Source: Ixodes scapularis (lineage: Eukaryota > Arthropoda > Arachnida > Ixodida > Ixodidae). Taken from it: a DNA stretch of 64,000 nt. A program made the translations under genes and the position numbers. Below the pieces are notes generated by a model. That model was not told where the DNA came from. It did not search any database and worked only from the letters and a program-made list of their open reading frames with translations. Below are positions 39,690 through 51,468 of the stretch, in pieces. Each line of letters starts with the position of its first letter. Positions within the stretch are counted from its first letter, which is position 1. The stretch spans positions 8,334,196 to 8,398,195 of the forward strand of contig NW_024609839.1 in assembly GCF_016920785.2 (NCBI RefSeq). The letters run 5' to 3'.

Positions 39690-40255
39690 CAGATAGGGAG
39701 AAACTTTCGTCCCTTAAGCAGGGGAGAAAAAGTTCCTACGTCGACTGCATCTCATTATGGCGGCCACGAATCGAGCAAATCGAGCTCGATAAGACTTAAC
39801 GGGAACACTAAGTCTACTGTACGAAGCGAGAGGAGCAGCAAATAAAAACGTAACACGAGCTTTCCGCGAACTGTATTTACTTCCGAAGTTTCTTTACCCC
39901 TGCAGGTAAAGAAACTTACCTTTCGAAAGCATGCAGTCACTCACTCTTCTCATCGTCAGCACTGCGATGTTCAACGGAGACAACCGGCACCCAGTTCGAG
40001 CACTTTATGTCTTACCTTTGCTACTCCTCGAGCCACAACTCCTTCGTCAACCGTTGCGTCAACCGCACATCACGGAGGAGTGAAAATTATTCGCACGCAA
40101 AACCAAAAGCCGCTCTCAAGAAAAAGCAAATCCGAAGCAACCTCCTGGCTTATCTCAGCACGGTAACACGAAATTATGGCGTAGCTGCGTAGCGTAAAAG
40201 GATGTTAAATCGCTTGCCACGAGATGGCAGGGTCAAGCAGGGTAATCGCAAGTAG
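39690..40255. other. No gene seen
   Basis: Anonymous. A small mirror GTAAAGAAACTT/AAGTTTCTTTAC lies at 39886-39915. Confidence 0.45.
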
Positions 40256-40720
40256 CTAGGCTAGGTGGCGCTAGGTACCGCCCAATTCATGTTTTACAAA
40301 AAAAAATATTTTTATTTTCTTACGACACAATTACGTTCCCTTTCCTTCGGGAATCTCTAACACATGTAGACACGTTACGCACACTACAAGCATCAGGTGA
40401 ACATATATTGAGCGCATACAGAGGCATCGAACACACAAACATCAATACGACAGATCACTACTCCCGAGCCCTGCGTTTCCGTCTTATACTGGTCGTTTTG
40501 AACGCACGGAATTTTTCGGTGACTCCCTAAGCAATAAAAAATATTCCGAACATGTTCTTTTTTTTTTCCAGCAATGTCATACATCTGAGACTATTTTTAA
40601 TGGCTCAGGGGATGAATCTCTTACTAAAAAGGAAACGCTTGATCATGCCGTAATTATTTGAAAGCCAGTAGATCGAGTCGCCCCAATGTGGTTCCAAGCC
40701 ATGAGTTTGCTTTCCCGCAC
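40256..40720 (-). repeat. LTR-like dispersed block, copy 2 (inverted relative to copy 1)
   Basis: The reverse complement aligns with 2389-2817 nearly end to end, including AGTATAAGACGGAAACGCAG (TATA-like) and AAATAAAAATATT. Copy 2 lacks the CCCTACTG transposon ends that enclose copy 1, so the shared unit is independent of that element. Confidence 0.7.
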
Positions 40721-40724
40721 GGCC

Positions 40725-41440
40725 CTTCGTAGCCAGTATTTATATTGTAGTGTTTGTTTTTCTATTTGTGCTGTTCGCGCATGGCTGCAATTGCCGTCTT
40801 GAATTAATCTTTGTAGAGCGGATATTCACTCAGCTGGAAGTGATGCTTCACGGGCAGATAAATCGCTTTTCGATCAACTTGAATGCAGTCAAAGCTGCGA
40901 CTTGCGGCAACTGTTAAGTGTACGGAGCTACGCCGTTGCGAGCTCGAAAACTTCTAGCGCTCATCCCAGCGCGCCACTTGGAGGGCAGTTTCTACAGGAA
41001 CCGTAATATATTTAAACAGTAAAATAAAGGATAGCGTTTTTTTTTATCTGTTTTTTTTTTAATGATAAACTTCCATTGTAAATTTACGTACTTTCCTTCA
41101 TACTTTCGTACTGTTCAGTCTTTTCCCCAGAGCGCAATCGCTCTCGGGAGCGACAGTCCCATTGACCACTGTACAATAGGAGCTTACCGTTCAGACCAGC
41201 GTTCCAACATGACTATCCACACGTCGATCGACTGCACCTAATCCCTCAAGTGGTTTAAACTCTTTAATGTAAAGCGGAATGTCATCCAGCGACACCCCGC
41301 CCCCTCCCATCACGGCCCGACCAGCGGCATCAATGCCCGAAAGTTTACGTCATCTCATCGTGTTGTTAGACCACTGATACGCGAACACACGGTCACATCG
41401 GCGATAATTACAGTCTTCTGTTCACAACTTACAACACTGG
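40725..41440. other. No gene seen
   Basis: AT-rich with T-runs at about 41037-41063. No motif was recognised. Confidence 0.5.
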
Positions 41441-41441
41441 C

Positions 41442-41521
41442 ATCACGATGTCGCTGACACGCAGAAATACAGAACCACGTTGACGATGTTGCTGACACGC
41501 AGAATTACAGAATCACGTTGA
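41442..41521. repeat. Two-copy tandem repeat, about 42-bp unit
   Basis: CGATGT(C/T)GCTGACACGCAG followed by AA(A/T)TACAGAA(C/T)CACGTTGA occurs twice in direct succession. Confidence 0.85.
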
Positions 41522-42104
41522 ACGCCGGTTGGCACTCGGCACGGGACAACAGAACCGAACTCAGCACGGAAGGCACCCAGGCAGCCGGCAGGAAAACCTG
41601 CCTGCCTTGGACACAGTTCACGCGATTTCCATAACGTCGAAAACGTCGACAAAAATCCTCGTGGTTTCGCTGCTGTAGTTCCGCGTGTCCCGCAAATCGG
41701 AGACGGCCGTCTTACCCAGTGTATGTAGCGCTGCTGGCGCTGCTCCGGAACTTCGCTGTTTCTAGCGGCTTCGTTAGCTCGTTTGATAAGATTAGTGGTA
41801 AAAACGTCAATGCAACCGAAATGTTCTGCACGTTTGGAATAGAAGACGGAATTATAAGCGGCCTTGCTGCTGCTGAAGCTCAATCAACTCAACATTAATT
41901 TATTAAACAACGTGCGCGACGTGCTCGAAAAACGAAACCGAAAGAAGATGAGTCGGGAGGGCGAAAGCTTTTTCCGGTCTGCCTGGAGAAGGAGGAAAAC
42001 GTCTCGGTGAATAATAAGGACTTTAATTTTCCTTTCATCGGTCTGGGTTTGTTTATGTGTGTTTTAGTAAATAAAAATAAAAAAAAAACTTTACGAAAAA
42101 AAAA
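41522..42104. other. GC-moderate stretch, open on the minus strand to 41883; not identified
   Basis: A minus-strand frame (41443-41883) is open for 146 codons but overlaps the tandem repeat, begins without ATG and shows no known signature. I do not call it a gene. Confidence 0.35.
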
Positions 42105-42185
42105 AAGTTCGCTCATTTGGGGATCGAACCTTCGACCACTTGGTCAGTACCGCGAAGTTTTACCCCTGCGCCAACTAATAAGTTT
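42105..42185 (-). repeat. tRNA-derived SINE with A and B boxes
   Basis: On the minus strand TTGGCGCAGGGG (plus 42163-42174) fits an A box and GGTTCGATCCC (plus 42120-42130) a B box at tRNA-like spacing. A/T-rich tails follow. CTGCGCCAACTAATAAG is repeated directly at 42166-42182 and 42205-42221, next to the element. Confidence 0.6.
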
Positions 42186-43528
42186 TTTATTTCTTTATTG
42201 CAGCTGCGCCAACTAATAAGGTGGAACTTGCTCTCCTTCTTTCATCTGAGCTGCCGTTCCTCCCTTCCCTGGGCAACTTGTCCGCAACAAGGAGGAACAG
42301 TCGCTGTTGCTACTTTTCTCCTCTTTTTTTTTTCTTAGAGTGCACCTGCATTGTGCATTCGGAATTCGCCGGCTTTCCTTGAAAGTTTTTACTTTATTGG
42401 CCTGTTCAGGACACTGGCGTGTTTTGTGTTATCTTCCACTGTCAGAACTAGGGAATATCAGGGCTCGTAACAGGTTCGGCCTTCGCAGGAAACGAACGAA
42501 GAGAGCGACCGTCAAGCAGCCCGCGACGTGGCCGTTCCACATTCTTCGAGGATTATATCCGTTGAAATTATCTCCGAAAAGCCTTCCCGGCTATGTTCCC
42601 AGTCTTGGCGAGAAGTAGCTGAGGGCCTCCGGGCTCTAGGGACTGAATAGACATGTTCGTTCCTTTTTTTTTTTATTGTTGTTTAAAAAAGCATCACTCT
42701 CCATAACATACCCCAAGTCAAGCCGGATTCCAACCGTGTATAATAGATATGCTGTGTTATTTGAGACCTTTCTCAAATCCTGTTCAAATAACGTGGCACA
42801 GTGGGGTACGTACAATATATGTTGCTCGATTGATGAGACTGGTTGAATTTCATGTCGTGAGCGGGGAATATCCATGCAGTTCGGATATCCAGTATGGTCA
42901 AATATGTTTGACGGTTAAGACCTTTGTAAATTGACACCGCTGAGTGTATGGTGCGGTTAAAAAGAGCAACATAAAATGAAACAAATATTTTAGCTGCATT
43001 TGTTCTGTCGTGCACACACACGCCAACAACAGCTTTCATTTGTTGGTTCTTGTTTCCAAAAATATTGCAATGCTTTCTTAGAAACTCTGAAAAATTCTTT
43101 TTTGCCATAGAACATAAAACAAAAAATAAAACGCGGCAATTTAGCCACCACACTCGTTCAGAATTGCGCCTACGCACGCTGCCACAACCTACTGACGAGA
43201 AAACCCAGAAGCTAGCGATGTCAGGCAACACTGACGTACACTCTCAAAACCAGGGACGCGCGCTGTAAATCGCTTCGTTCGAGACTGCCGCTGGAAAGGT
43301 CTATAGTCTGATCGCAAGGTCATCTCCACCAACAAAGAAGGACGAAGTCTATAGAGTTCAAGTTTTGTGGGGGTCAAATCTCCTGGCAACTGTATAAGTC
43401 AGGCTGCGCTACAGTTGGGAAGCAATTAAAAAAGCTTTCTAACAATACAATGTCAATTAGTTTTTTTTTTTGCTGATGTTTACGGTTTTTTGAAGTGCGA
43501 CCTTGAAGGCCCTGTCACACTAAAGCAA
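42186..43528. other. No identified gene
   Basis: The minus-strand frame at 42773-43231 (152 codons) is open but matches nothing I know. Other frames are short. Confidence 0.4.
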
Positions 43529-43530
43529 CA

Positions 43531-43690
43531 CACACTAAACTTTTTTACACCCCTTAGGGGTGTAAAGCACTTGTCCCAGGACAAGCACCTTTTGAGGGTG
43601 CAAACGAGCACCCCTGTGCCAAAGCACCCTATAGGGGTGTGAAGTAGTATAGGGTGCTAGGTGCAATGCACCCCGATCCAAGGGTGCTCA
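43531..43690. repeat. ACCCCTT-rich MITE-like repeat, copy 1
   Basis: The end CACACTAAACTTTTTTACAC and dispersed AGGGTGC/GCACCCT words recur in 55620-55862 in opposite orientation. The end and word content define a family. No coding. Confidence 0.55.
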
Positions 43691-44200
43691 TGCTGATTTT
43701 TTTATTTATTTATTTATTTATTGTACCCTCAGGGCCCGAGGGCATTACAGAGGGGAGTGGGTTACAAAGTAAAATCACTAAAAAACAAAATGACAACCTA
43801 AGAATAGAAACACGAACATAAGAAATTTTAACTTAGAAAAGTGGTTAAACAACGCTTAAACATGATAGCATCTGTTACAGACACAACTGACGATGGAAGG
43901 TGATTCCACGTGATTGTTGTTTTGGGGATGAATGAATTATAAAAAGTAGTGGTTTTGCAAACAGGTAGACCGATTTTGTGTTGGTGATCGACGCGTGGCG
44001 AGACATATGAGGGAGGGGTTAGTAATTTTTGATGCAAGGAAGAATTGTGATGATAAATTTTATGAAACAGACAAAGACGGGATAACTCACGACGTGAAGA
44101 AAGGTTAGGTAGGTTTAAAAACGTTTTCATGGATGTTACGCTTGCACTACGGTGATAGTTAGTAAGAATGAAGCGAACAGATCTATTTTGAATATGGGTG
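43691..44200 (-). pseudogene. CR1-like LINE 3' end (ORF2 C-terminus and TTTA-type tail)
   Basis: The minus frame 44130-43828 gives LSSRRELSRLCLFHKIYHHN and then NSFIPKTTITWNHLPSSV, the conserved end of CR1-like ORF2. It is followed by a 3' tail ending in (AAATAAAT)n (plus 43697-43722) next to GTACCCTCAGGGCCCGAGGG. It is 5'-truncated, as usual for LINEs. Confidence 0.7.
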
Positions 44201-46223
44201 CTCGATGATGGGTGCTCGAGGATGATTCATTCTAATCGAAATAGACTTTTGTAAAACAAAACTTATTTACACAGATGATCTCGTTACAGATGAGCACTTG
44301 GCCAAGCCGACACTTTGTACAGGCAGGCTGGCACTAAAAGTGGACTATTATCTAAAATTAGTTTATTAACTTTTTCAATTACTGGTTCGACAGCTGTTGC
44401 GAAATTGAAGACAATCACCTCCTTAAACCAGTCATTTTTTTTATAAATCCTGAAATGAGCACACAGGCCAAAAAAAGAAAGAGAAAATATCATTTCACCA
44501 AAGGCAGCGGTAATGTAGCGGCCCAGAAAGTATTGTATCCCACAACCTGTTTTGTGTGCAAGAATCTTTCTCAATCGTTTTTCTAAGGTCAGTGCTCATT
44601 TCACGAAAAATTAGCTGGTCTAAGGTGACTGCCCCATTTTCACAATATGTGCTGGTGTAATCAAACCAGTAACTAAAAATCTAATCTGTGGATTTTATGC
44701 AATAAGTCCACTTTTAGCTGTCATCTTGCTTGTATAAAGTGTCTGCCAGGACAACTATAACTCAACTGTAAAAGGATAACTTGCATAAAACTGAAGTTTT
44801 ATTTTACAAGAATCTGTACCGATGAGACTGAATCACCCTGCATCTCAGCACCTGTCAAACTGGGTTCAGTATACCAGGTATGGCAACCAGAAAATCACGA
44901 AGTATGCAGACCAGATAAGTAATGAAATAAGGAGATGCAAAAGTACAGTGCCCAGCATAAGACCTCGTTACAGAAACTGGATTCATTATTTGATATGTAT
45001 GCAATGCATCGGCACACATGCTACTTGAAGCAGCTGTGCGTAGACGCATTGGCCGATAATGAAGGCAAGATGTGCATGGCAGAAAAGGTAATATTACAAT
45101 CTGAAACTTAACTTATGTGCAAACGGAAGTTACAGGAAAATCTTGCGTGATTTTAGTTTTACTTCCCACAAAATTTGGAAGGAAAAAAAAATATCACAGA
45201 ATTTGTTCCATGGCTAAAGCTTCTGAATTTATTAATTGCTCAATGGTGTTAATACTCGTATACTAGAAAAGATCAGTGGGAGATATTCTCAAACATCATT
45301 TTAAAGAAGGAGTCTGCCACCAGTCTCAATGTGTCATTAAAAGTGTCCAATTGTCAAACTGCCAACACTGAAGTGTGATATGCATCACATGCATAATCAG
45401 ATCTTGCTCATGCAAACTATGCAATGTGAGAACGTGTATGGTACAAACATCAACAACAAGGCGCTTAGCTTGTTCAATCCCGATACTTGGTCCTTGCATC
45501 CTGCTCTGGCTCGTCGGTCATTTGCCTTGCACATGAGGTGGTTACGAGCTGTCATACTTGGTACGCCGTAGTACCTTTACACATTCGCCCAAGGCATGGC
45601 GAGTGCCATCAGCTGCATACAAACATCATGTGATTAAGCTGCAAGTAAATAAAAGTTGTTATAAAATGAGAAACAAAAAACTGAAAGAAAAACTATATTA
45701 ATAACCATTTATTGAGCTATTATGCGACCACAAAAATATAATGAGGTATGTCCTCCACACACATATCAAAATACAATACTTGAGGCATTCTATCAAATTT
45801 CACAGCATATATAGGCCTAGATGCTAGTAAAAATCGAGAAACAATTGGGGGGGGGGGGGTTTGAGTCGATAAAAGCCAAATTAAATGAGTAATCATTTAT
45901 TGAACTATTATGTGAGCACAAAAAAATAACCAGCTATGTCCTCGATACAAATAACCAAATATATTTTCTTTAAATAACACAGCATTGGCTTTAGATGCTA
46001 GTAAAAGTAAGAAAAAAAACAAAAAAACAATACAGATTACCTCAGTACATCAAAATGGCTCTTGATAAAATGACTAGAACAGAAGAACAATCTAGATGCC
46101 TTCCGTTTCGAGTGTATACTTTTTGTTCCATTGCACATTCGACTTTCATTTAGGACCCTAAAGTTGCATAAAAATCAAGCTATACTTCTTTTAGTTTAGG
46201 GTTTAAAACATTAAAACAAGCTA
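44201..46223. other. No gene seen
   Basis: AT-rich. A frame at 44284-44574 (minus) and one at 44822-45028 (plus) are open but unrecognised. A G-run lies at 45848-45859. ATGAGTAATCATTTATTGA and AATAACCATTTATTGAGCTA near 45700 and 45890 form a weak direct repeat. Confidence 0.4.
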
Positions 46224-46589
46224 CCATATTTTTCAGACTATAGTACACAATCCGGTGTATAATGCGCAAGGGTAAATTTCCGCTAAAAAGAAAAAGTATT
46301 TTCTTAGATAGTTCGCACTCGGTGTATAGTCCTCGGGGAAAACTTCAGGCTGGAGAACTCCACAAAAGAGATATCTGCGGATGAATGTCAGGGGACTTTC
46401 TGCGATTCGCTCGTCAGCCAATCGCAGAGCTCCTCAAGATTAAGCTTGACCTAAGTTGGTTGCTTGCAGGCTCCCAAGCAAACAACATTTCAGATGAGAG
46501 TTATCGAAAGCCTGAGAAACAGACTGACGGTAAGAGGTTGTCTTGATTACTTTATGTCAGCGTAAAATATCCAAAACACGGCAATCTGG

Positions 46590-46919
46590 CAGTAAAGATG
46601 TTCTTTCTTCGAGATTGCGCCGGGACCCGACGACGGAGGCAGCTGATGGTCGCTGACGGAAGAATAAAGCAGACAGGACTCCGCGGGTATGGGGAAGAAA
46701 AAAAAAACACGTCTATTTACAAGTGAAGCTAATTTTCGAATGTCTCAAAAGGCTACAGCACGTGCTGTCTTTGTCTTCTTCTCTTCTCAAAGTCCCCTGC
46801 CCAGCTCGCACGCGCGTCGCCAGTTCACCCACACACCGGGGCACACGTGCAAACGCAAACACGCAAAGAAAAAGAGCCTGTTTCCGCGTCCCTTCACGGT
46901 GATGGCGGGCCGATTCTCA
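46590..46919 (-). repeat. 3' LTR of the gag-only element
   Basis: 330 bp. The minus strand reads GTCGGGAGGTG just before it (polypurine-like). Confidence 0.85.
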
Positions 46920-47300
46920 CACCTCCCGACTAAGTATATTTTTTAGACCCGAAATGTCAAAAATAATATATAACAACTAAACTCAAACGCGTACGCGTAT
47001 CAGTCACACTTTGCACAGAGTCTGTGACTCAACCCGTCAGAATCTAAACTATCAAAAAAATTTACACCAAAATGCAAATCACACGCCAGTAAAGTGATTC
47101 TTACTGCGCCCGCCAAGGCTCCAAAGCAGTGGCAAATCTCGCGCCGAGACTAGCGCAGCATCTAGCCCCCTAGCCTCGGCCTCTTTGCCGACAGGTTATT
47201 CAAGCCACCCAGATTTCGGCGGGGCTTGAATCGGACGGTGTATAGCTGGTTCCGGAATTTTTCCGCGCAAGAGCGAGGACAGTTTATACTCTGTCTTAAT
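46920..47300 (-). other. 3' non-coding part of the gag-only element
   Basis: A short minus frame ends VRFKPRRNLGGLNNLS near 47170, outside the main gag frame. It may be a pol scrap. The rest is AT-rich. Confidence 0.4.
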
Positions 47301-49054
47301 TTACGAATCAGGAAAGGGCCTCGCAGGTGGTCGCCGTTGTCGACGTCTTCTACACTCCCAGCTCTCATACGTGGCCGGCTGGCAGGTGGTCGAGTCTTCA
47401 TCGGCGTCCTTAGCTATAATCTGGGACATCTTCATCTTGAAGACGGTGTCCTCGTCGCTGTCCCCGCTTTCCCTGACACCTCCACCGGGCGGCTGTGACG
47501 TCAGCCACCCTAACAAGATGTCCGACTTCTTGTCGACACCCACTTCCTTGCCGTGGTCGTCATCAGCTTGCCAGAACGTCTGCCAACAAAGCAAAATATC
47601 CGGTTCTTTTTCGTCGTCCACGTTCACGTTCTCGTCATGGTCATCCTGCCGCCCTGGCGATAAGTTCGGTCCTTCGTCGTCCACGTTCTCGCCGTCGTCG
47701 TCCTCGGCTTGCCGGAACGCCTGCCGCCCAGACGATAAGTTCGGTCCTTCGTCGTCGTCCACGTTTTCGCCTTCGTCATCTTCGACTTGCCGGCATTTCC
47801 GCCTCCCAGAAGATACCCTCGGTTCTTCTTTGTAACCGGCGCCCACGTTCTCAACGTCGTCGTTATTGGCTTGTAGGAACTTCTGCAACCCAGGTAAGAT
47901 GTCGGGACCGGCCAAGACGTTGTCGAAGTTCACACATGGGTCGTTCTCAGATCGCCGGGACGCCTGCCGCCCAGGCCAAGTGCACGGCCTTTCGTTGTCG
48001 ACGTTCACCTGCTCGTCGTGGTCATCCTCGGCTCGCTGGGACGTCCTCCCGGCACGCGAGACGTTCAGCTCATTTCTGTCGTCAACGTCCGCCTGCACAG
48101 ACACGCAGCAGCGATTATTCTTCGACGACCGCTTCATGTCGTCGGCCTGTAGCATAATCTGAGGCGCCTCGCGGACCGATGGGTCCCACCTCAAGTGACC
48201 TTGGTGGTCCAAGTTGTTACCGTCGGTCTTGCCCACCTCGGTCGTCCCCTTGTCGGGCTCACGGCTGGAATCTTCCTCCACGGTGACATTCTTGGAGTCA
48301 ACTCGTTTCTTGTGAAACAGAAGTTCTTCGTCTGGTGTCTTCGTCCGGGGACATTCGCGGGAATAGTGCTCCAATTCCTTGCATTTAAAACACTTCACCC
48401 GATAATTTTCAGGTACGATGCCCTGCCTTGGGCTCTCGCGTTTTTCTTTGAGAGAAGTGGTGGTTTCAATAAAGGGCCTCCAGACCTCAGCTCGCGACAG
48501 TCCGAGCTCTAACAAGACTCGTTCTTTGACCGCACCATAACCCCTTCTCTCACCCGTGTTCAGCCTATTCACTAGTGCACGCATGCTCTCCGTGAAATAA
48601 GGTCGCACAAGATATCCTCTGAGGCGCTCAGGGACTTCATAGGTCTCGAAGACGTTTTCTACGCCATCAAACCAGCTCGGCACTAATATGTCGGACGACG
48701 GCATGGGAGTCAGCACTCCCTTCATCAATCTCGAAAGGCGAAAAACTTCATCTCGGAGGTTGAACTCATGCCGCCTCCACTGGCTCGCCTTCGGTTTTCT
48801 GAGCGCAGATGTTCTAGTTCTAGCTCGAGGCGTAACAGCCGTTCTTTCTCCCTTATTAGTTCAATCTCCTTTTCGATTGAGCTGTATGATCGGACTCCTC
48901 CGTTCCCATCCCCTTGCGTCTGCGAGTTTGCCACTAATCCACTCAAAGGTGACAATTCACCTGGCCCGTCAACATTCCTATTCCGAACCCTATCCTGCTC
49001 ATGCGTTAGAACCGGCATCCGCCGCTCTGCGCTGTCTGTATCCATGGCGGGCAC
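47301..49054 (-). pseudogene. gag: Gag-like protein with CCHC knuckle and acidic repeat tail, one frame break
   Basis: The N-terminal part (49054-48725) has a Glu/Arg/Leu coiled coil (IEKEIELIREKERLLRLELE) and ends at a stop. A one-step frame change near 48725-48730 continues into 475 open codons. There the capsid-like helices are WFDGVENVFETYEVPERL and GAVKERVLLELGLSRAEVW, and the CCHC knuckle is CFKCKELEHYSREC (residues 113-126). From residue about 215 to 430 come degenerate 25-30-residue repeats of the pattern acidic run, ENV, acidic, then P.L..GRQ and R/FRQAEDD. No protease or pol follows. Without the frame break it would be a full Gag. Confidence 0.65.
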
Positions 49055-49368
49055 ACATCAAAGAATCACCTTACCGTAAGGTCAACGACTGCCGCTGGAT
49101 CACACACGCAGCCCGCTGCTCAGAATAGTCAGGCACGAAAATGATGTCCGAGCTGTAGACTCAGGCGTTCCTCGCTGGAGTGGGACGGCATCCGGTCAGA
49201 GGTAGCTCTGCCACCACGAAGTAGCTCAGTGGTCCAATCTTCAAGGAGCCCGGTGGTCCAGTCTTCTCTTTAGAAGGCTCCACCAATGCCGCGTCAAGTC
49301 GCTGTCCGCCGATTCCGTTGTGAAGATCACGCCGCCGGGGTCCGCTGACGCAATCCTGTCGACTGCGC

Positions 49369-49696
49369 CAGTAAAGATGTTCTTTCTTCGAGATTGCGCC
49401 GGGACCCGACGACGGAGGCAGCTGATGGTCGCTGACGGAAGAATAAAGCAGACAGGACTCCGCGGGTATGGGGAAGAAAAAAAACACGTCTATTTACAAG
49501 TGAAGCTAATTTTCGAATGTCTCAAAAGGCTACAGCACGTGCTGTCTTTGTCTTCTTCTCTTCTCAAAGTCCCCTGCCCAGCTCGCACGCGCGTCGCCAG
49601 TTCACCCACACACCGGGGCACACGTGCAAACGCAAACACGCAAAGAAAAAGAGCCTGTTCCCGCGTCCCTTCACGGTGATGGCGGGCCGATTCTCA
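49369..49696 (-). repeat. 5' LTR of the gag-only element
   Basis: 328 bp matching 46590-46919. Immediately inside, the minus strand reads TGGCGCAGTCGACAGG, a primer-binding-site candidate that overlaps the LTR end. Confidence 0.85.
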
Positions 49697-50180
49697 ATCT
49701 GGCCTAATCAGTTTGGTAATAATGAACAATCTTGAAACAAAAATTGTAGAGTCCACTCCTGTAGATAGACTGTACGGTGTAAAATATCAACTTTTAGACA
49801 TGTACAGTTTGTGCACTATAGTTTGGAAAGTATGGTACATTTATTTTAGTTTAGAGTTAGAAAGTTAAAAGTTAAATGGGTGCTGGTACTGAAATTTGAC
49901 TTCACAAAACAAGGCACCAAAAGCACACAGTGGGATGCTACAGACCCCAAAACATCACTCATGCAGCAGTATCTCAGCTGGATGGGCATATTTTCGAAAA
50001 AGGGAAGAGGAGAATACAGATGTCGCAAGCTTTGTTTAATGATGCTCATATTTTCCAAAAAGTACTGCCATCCATACAAGATACTGTCATATGAGTTATG
50101 TTCTAAGGTTTGCAGCATCCCACCTAGTGCTCCTGCCTGGTTTCGTTCCATCCAAATCTCGGCTGAGCATCCCTTTGGTA

Positions 50181-50295
50181 CTAAAACGGTTGTTTGTCGG
50201 CCTCATTGATTTTACGCTCTTGCGACCTTGTTCAGGAATTTCATCACAACTGGCCTCGGAGTAGTGCTGCTGAGGCCGACAAACAACCGTTCTAG
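50181..50295. repeat. 25-bp inverted repeat (24 of 25), 65-base loop
   Basis: CTAAAACGGTTGTTTGTCGG and CCGACAAACAACCGTTCTAG are the outer parts of the arms. The right arm lies in the coding remnant below; the left arm is an inverted copy of it just past its stop. Confidence 0.85.
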
Positions 50296-51140
50296 AACAG
50301 CAACTGTGTTTGATGCCTTTTTCGAGTACTTATATTAAACAGCCAGTAAGCCACCATGATGGCAGCGATGTCGTCCTCTGCATTCTTCACGGACAAAAAC
50401 CGCTGCCTATCGACAGCGAGGTACAAAAAGTCAGCCCCCTCGGCGTCATTGCCAAAGTACACGACGCACAGCATTGCCGGGATGTCTTGCTCCTGTGTTA
50501 GCAAACAAAATCAATGCAATGTAAGGCAGGAACCATGCGTGATAGTCTTCTCTAAATCATCACAGTTAATATATCACTATCTACCAGCGAGCTGGTCCAG
50601 TGTTATTTGCTACAGTCACTTGATCTATGTTAAATATGTAATACCCCCACCCCCTGCAGGCCTGATTACACTTGTACAGAATGCAACTTAGACAAGTGGC
50701 AGTAAATCATGCTTTCCCAGCACTGAAAAATATGCAAGACCATTAGTGCAACAGGGACACCTTCATTATCTCTGCGATTAGTAAAAATTCGGCAATGCTA
50801 GCCAGAAGTCTGGTTTCACATAGACGTAAACGTTGCTTTGGATTGCTCATTGCAAAAAAGCCAGAATCAGTCAACAGGAGCCCACATTCTCCTTGTGTGA
50901 TCTCCTGATCTGCAATTACTTCACCTCCCATGTACATTTGGGCCAAAATATTTTGCTTTAGATGGTTAGAAATCTTGTGGAAACTACTTTTGGCCATGAT
51001 ATTTCCAACCATCAGTGTGTCAGGAAAGACAGTCACTGGATCTTTTGTACCTTTCTAGAAGAGTGTGCCGTGCAGTGATTAGAAAGCTGGTTTGTCGGAG
51101 TTGTAGTCAAACATGTGAAGCAGTGCCATCAGCATCGTAT
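50222..51140 (-). pseudogene. Unidentified coding remnant, two pieces with exon-like edges
   Basis: The minus frame 51036-50743 (FPDTLMVGNIMAKSSFHKIS and onward) extends upstream to GANTMLMALLHMFDYNSDKP at 51140 through two stops. A second piece, preceded by an acceptor-like TTGCTAACACAG, gives AMLCVVYFGNDAEGADFLYL and DDIAAIMVAYWLFNI. After a one-base frameshift it gives NTVAVLERLFVGL and FLNKVARA, then a stop near 50222. The protein-like composition and splice-like edges suggest an old gene or an intron-bearing transposon gene. I cannot name the family. Confidence 0.4.
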
Positions 51141-51468
51141 TGGCTCCCCTGAGACCATGCGACTCCTAAACATCCCCTCCAACTGCATAACATTGCTAAA
51201 CTATGATCTAGATGAAAGCTAAACTAGGTACAAGCATGGAACATGGCTCTATCTGTTGTGCAAGAAAGGTGCTAGTTTGTAATGTACTGCATGCTTAGCT
51301 GCCATTAAAAAAAATGGAAAACTTTAATAAGATGGATACATTCACAATTGCATATGTGCCCCAATGTTGCCTAAACATTTGCTTAGAAAAATTGTGCGCA
51401 AGGGAGTTCATGAAAGCGCTAGGTTACATTTTGCAACCCATGCTAGAAAAGATAGTTGAGAGCTTACC

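Larger units (their letters stand above)
46590..49696 (-). mobile_element. Gag-only LTR retrotransposon (non-autonomous)
   Basis: Terminal repeats 46590-46919 and 49369-49696, minus orientation, begin TGAGAATCGG. ATCTGG is duplicated at 46584-46589 and 49697-49702. The repeats differ by about one base and an A-run length, so insertion was recent. The interior has gag but no RT, RNase H or integrase, so the element must move with help in trans. Confidence 0.8.
46224..49835. mobile_element. TA-flanked MITE split by an LTR element
   Basis: The left end CCATATTTTTCAGACTATAG and right end (inward) CCATACTTTCCAAACTATAG are inverted repeats flanked by TA at 46222-46223 and 49836-49837. Only about 490 bp belong to the MITE; 46590-49696 is the inserted LTR element. 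Confidence 0.75.

Noticed and set aside
41443..41883. 146-codon minus-strand frame
   Set aside because: No ATG, crosses a two-copy tandem repeat and has no family signature.
42773..43231. 152-codon minus-strand frame
   Set aside because: A passing likeness to LINE C-termini could not be supported by any firm motif.
47371..48162. Open plus-strand frames of 98-220 codons opposite the repeat-tailed gag
   Set aside because: They are the antisense of the acidic repeat region; the CCHC knuckle and capsid motifs are on the minus strand.
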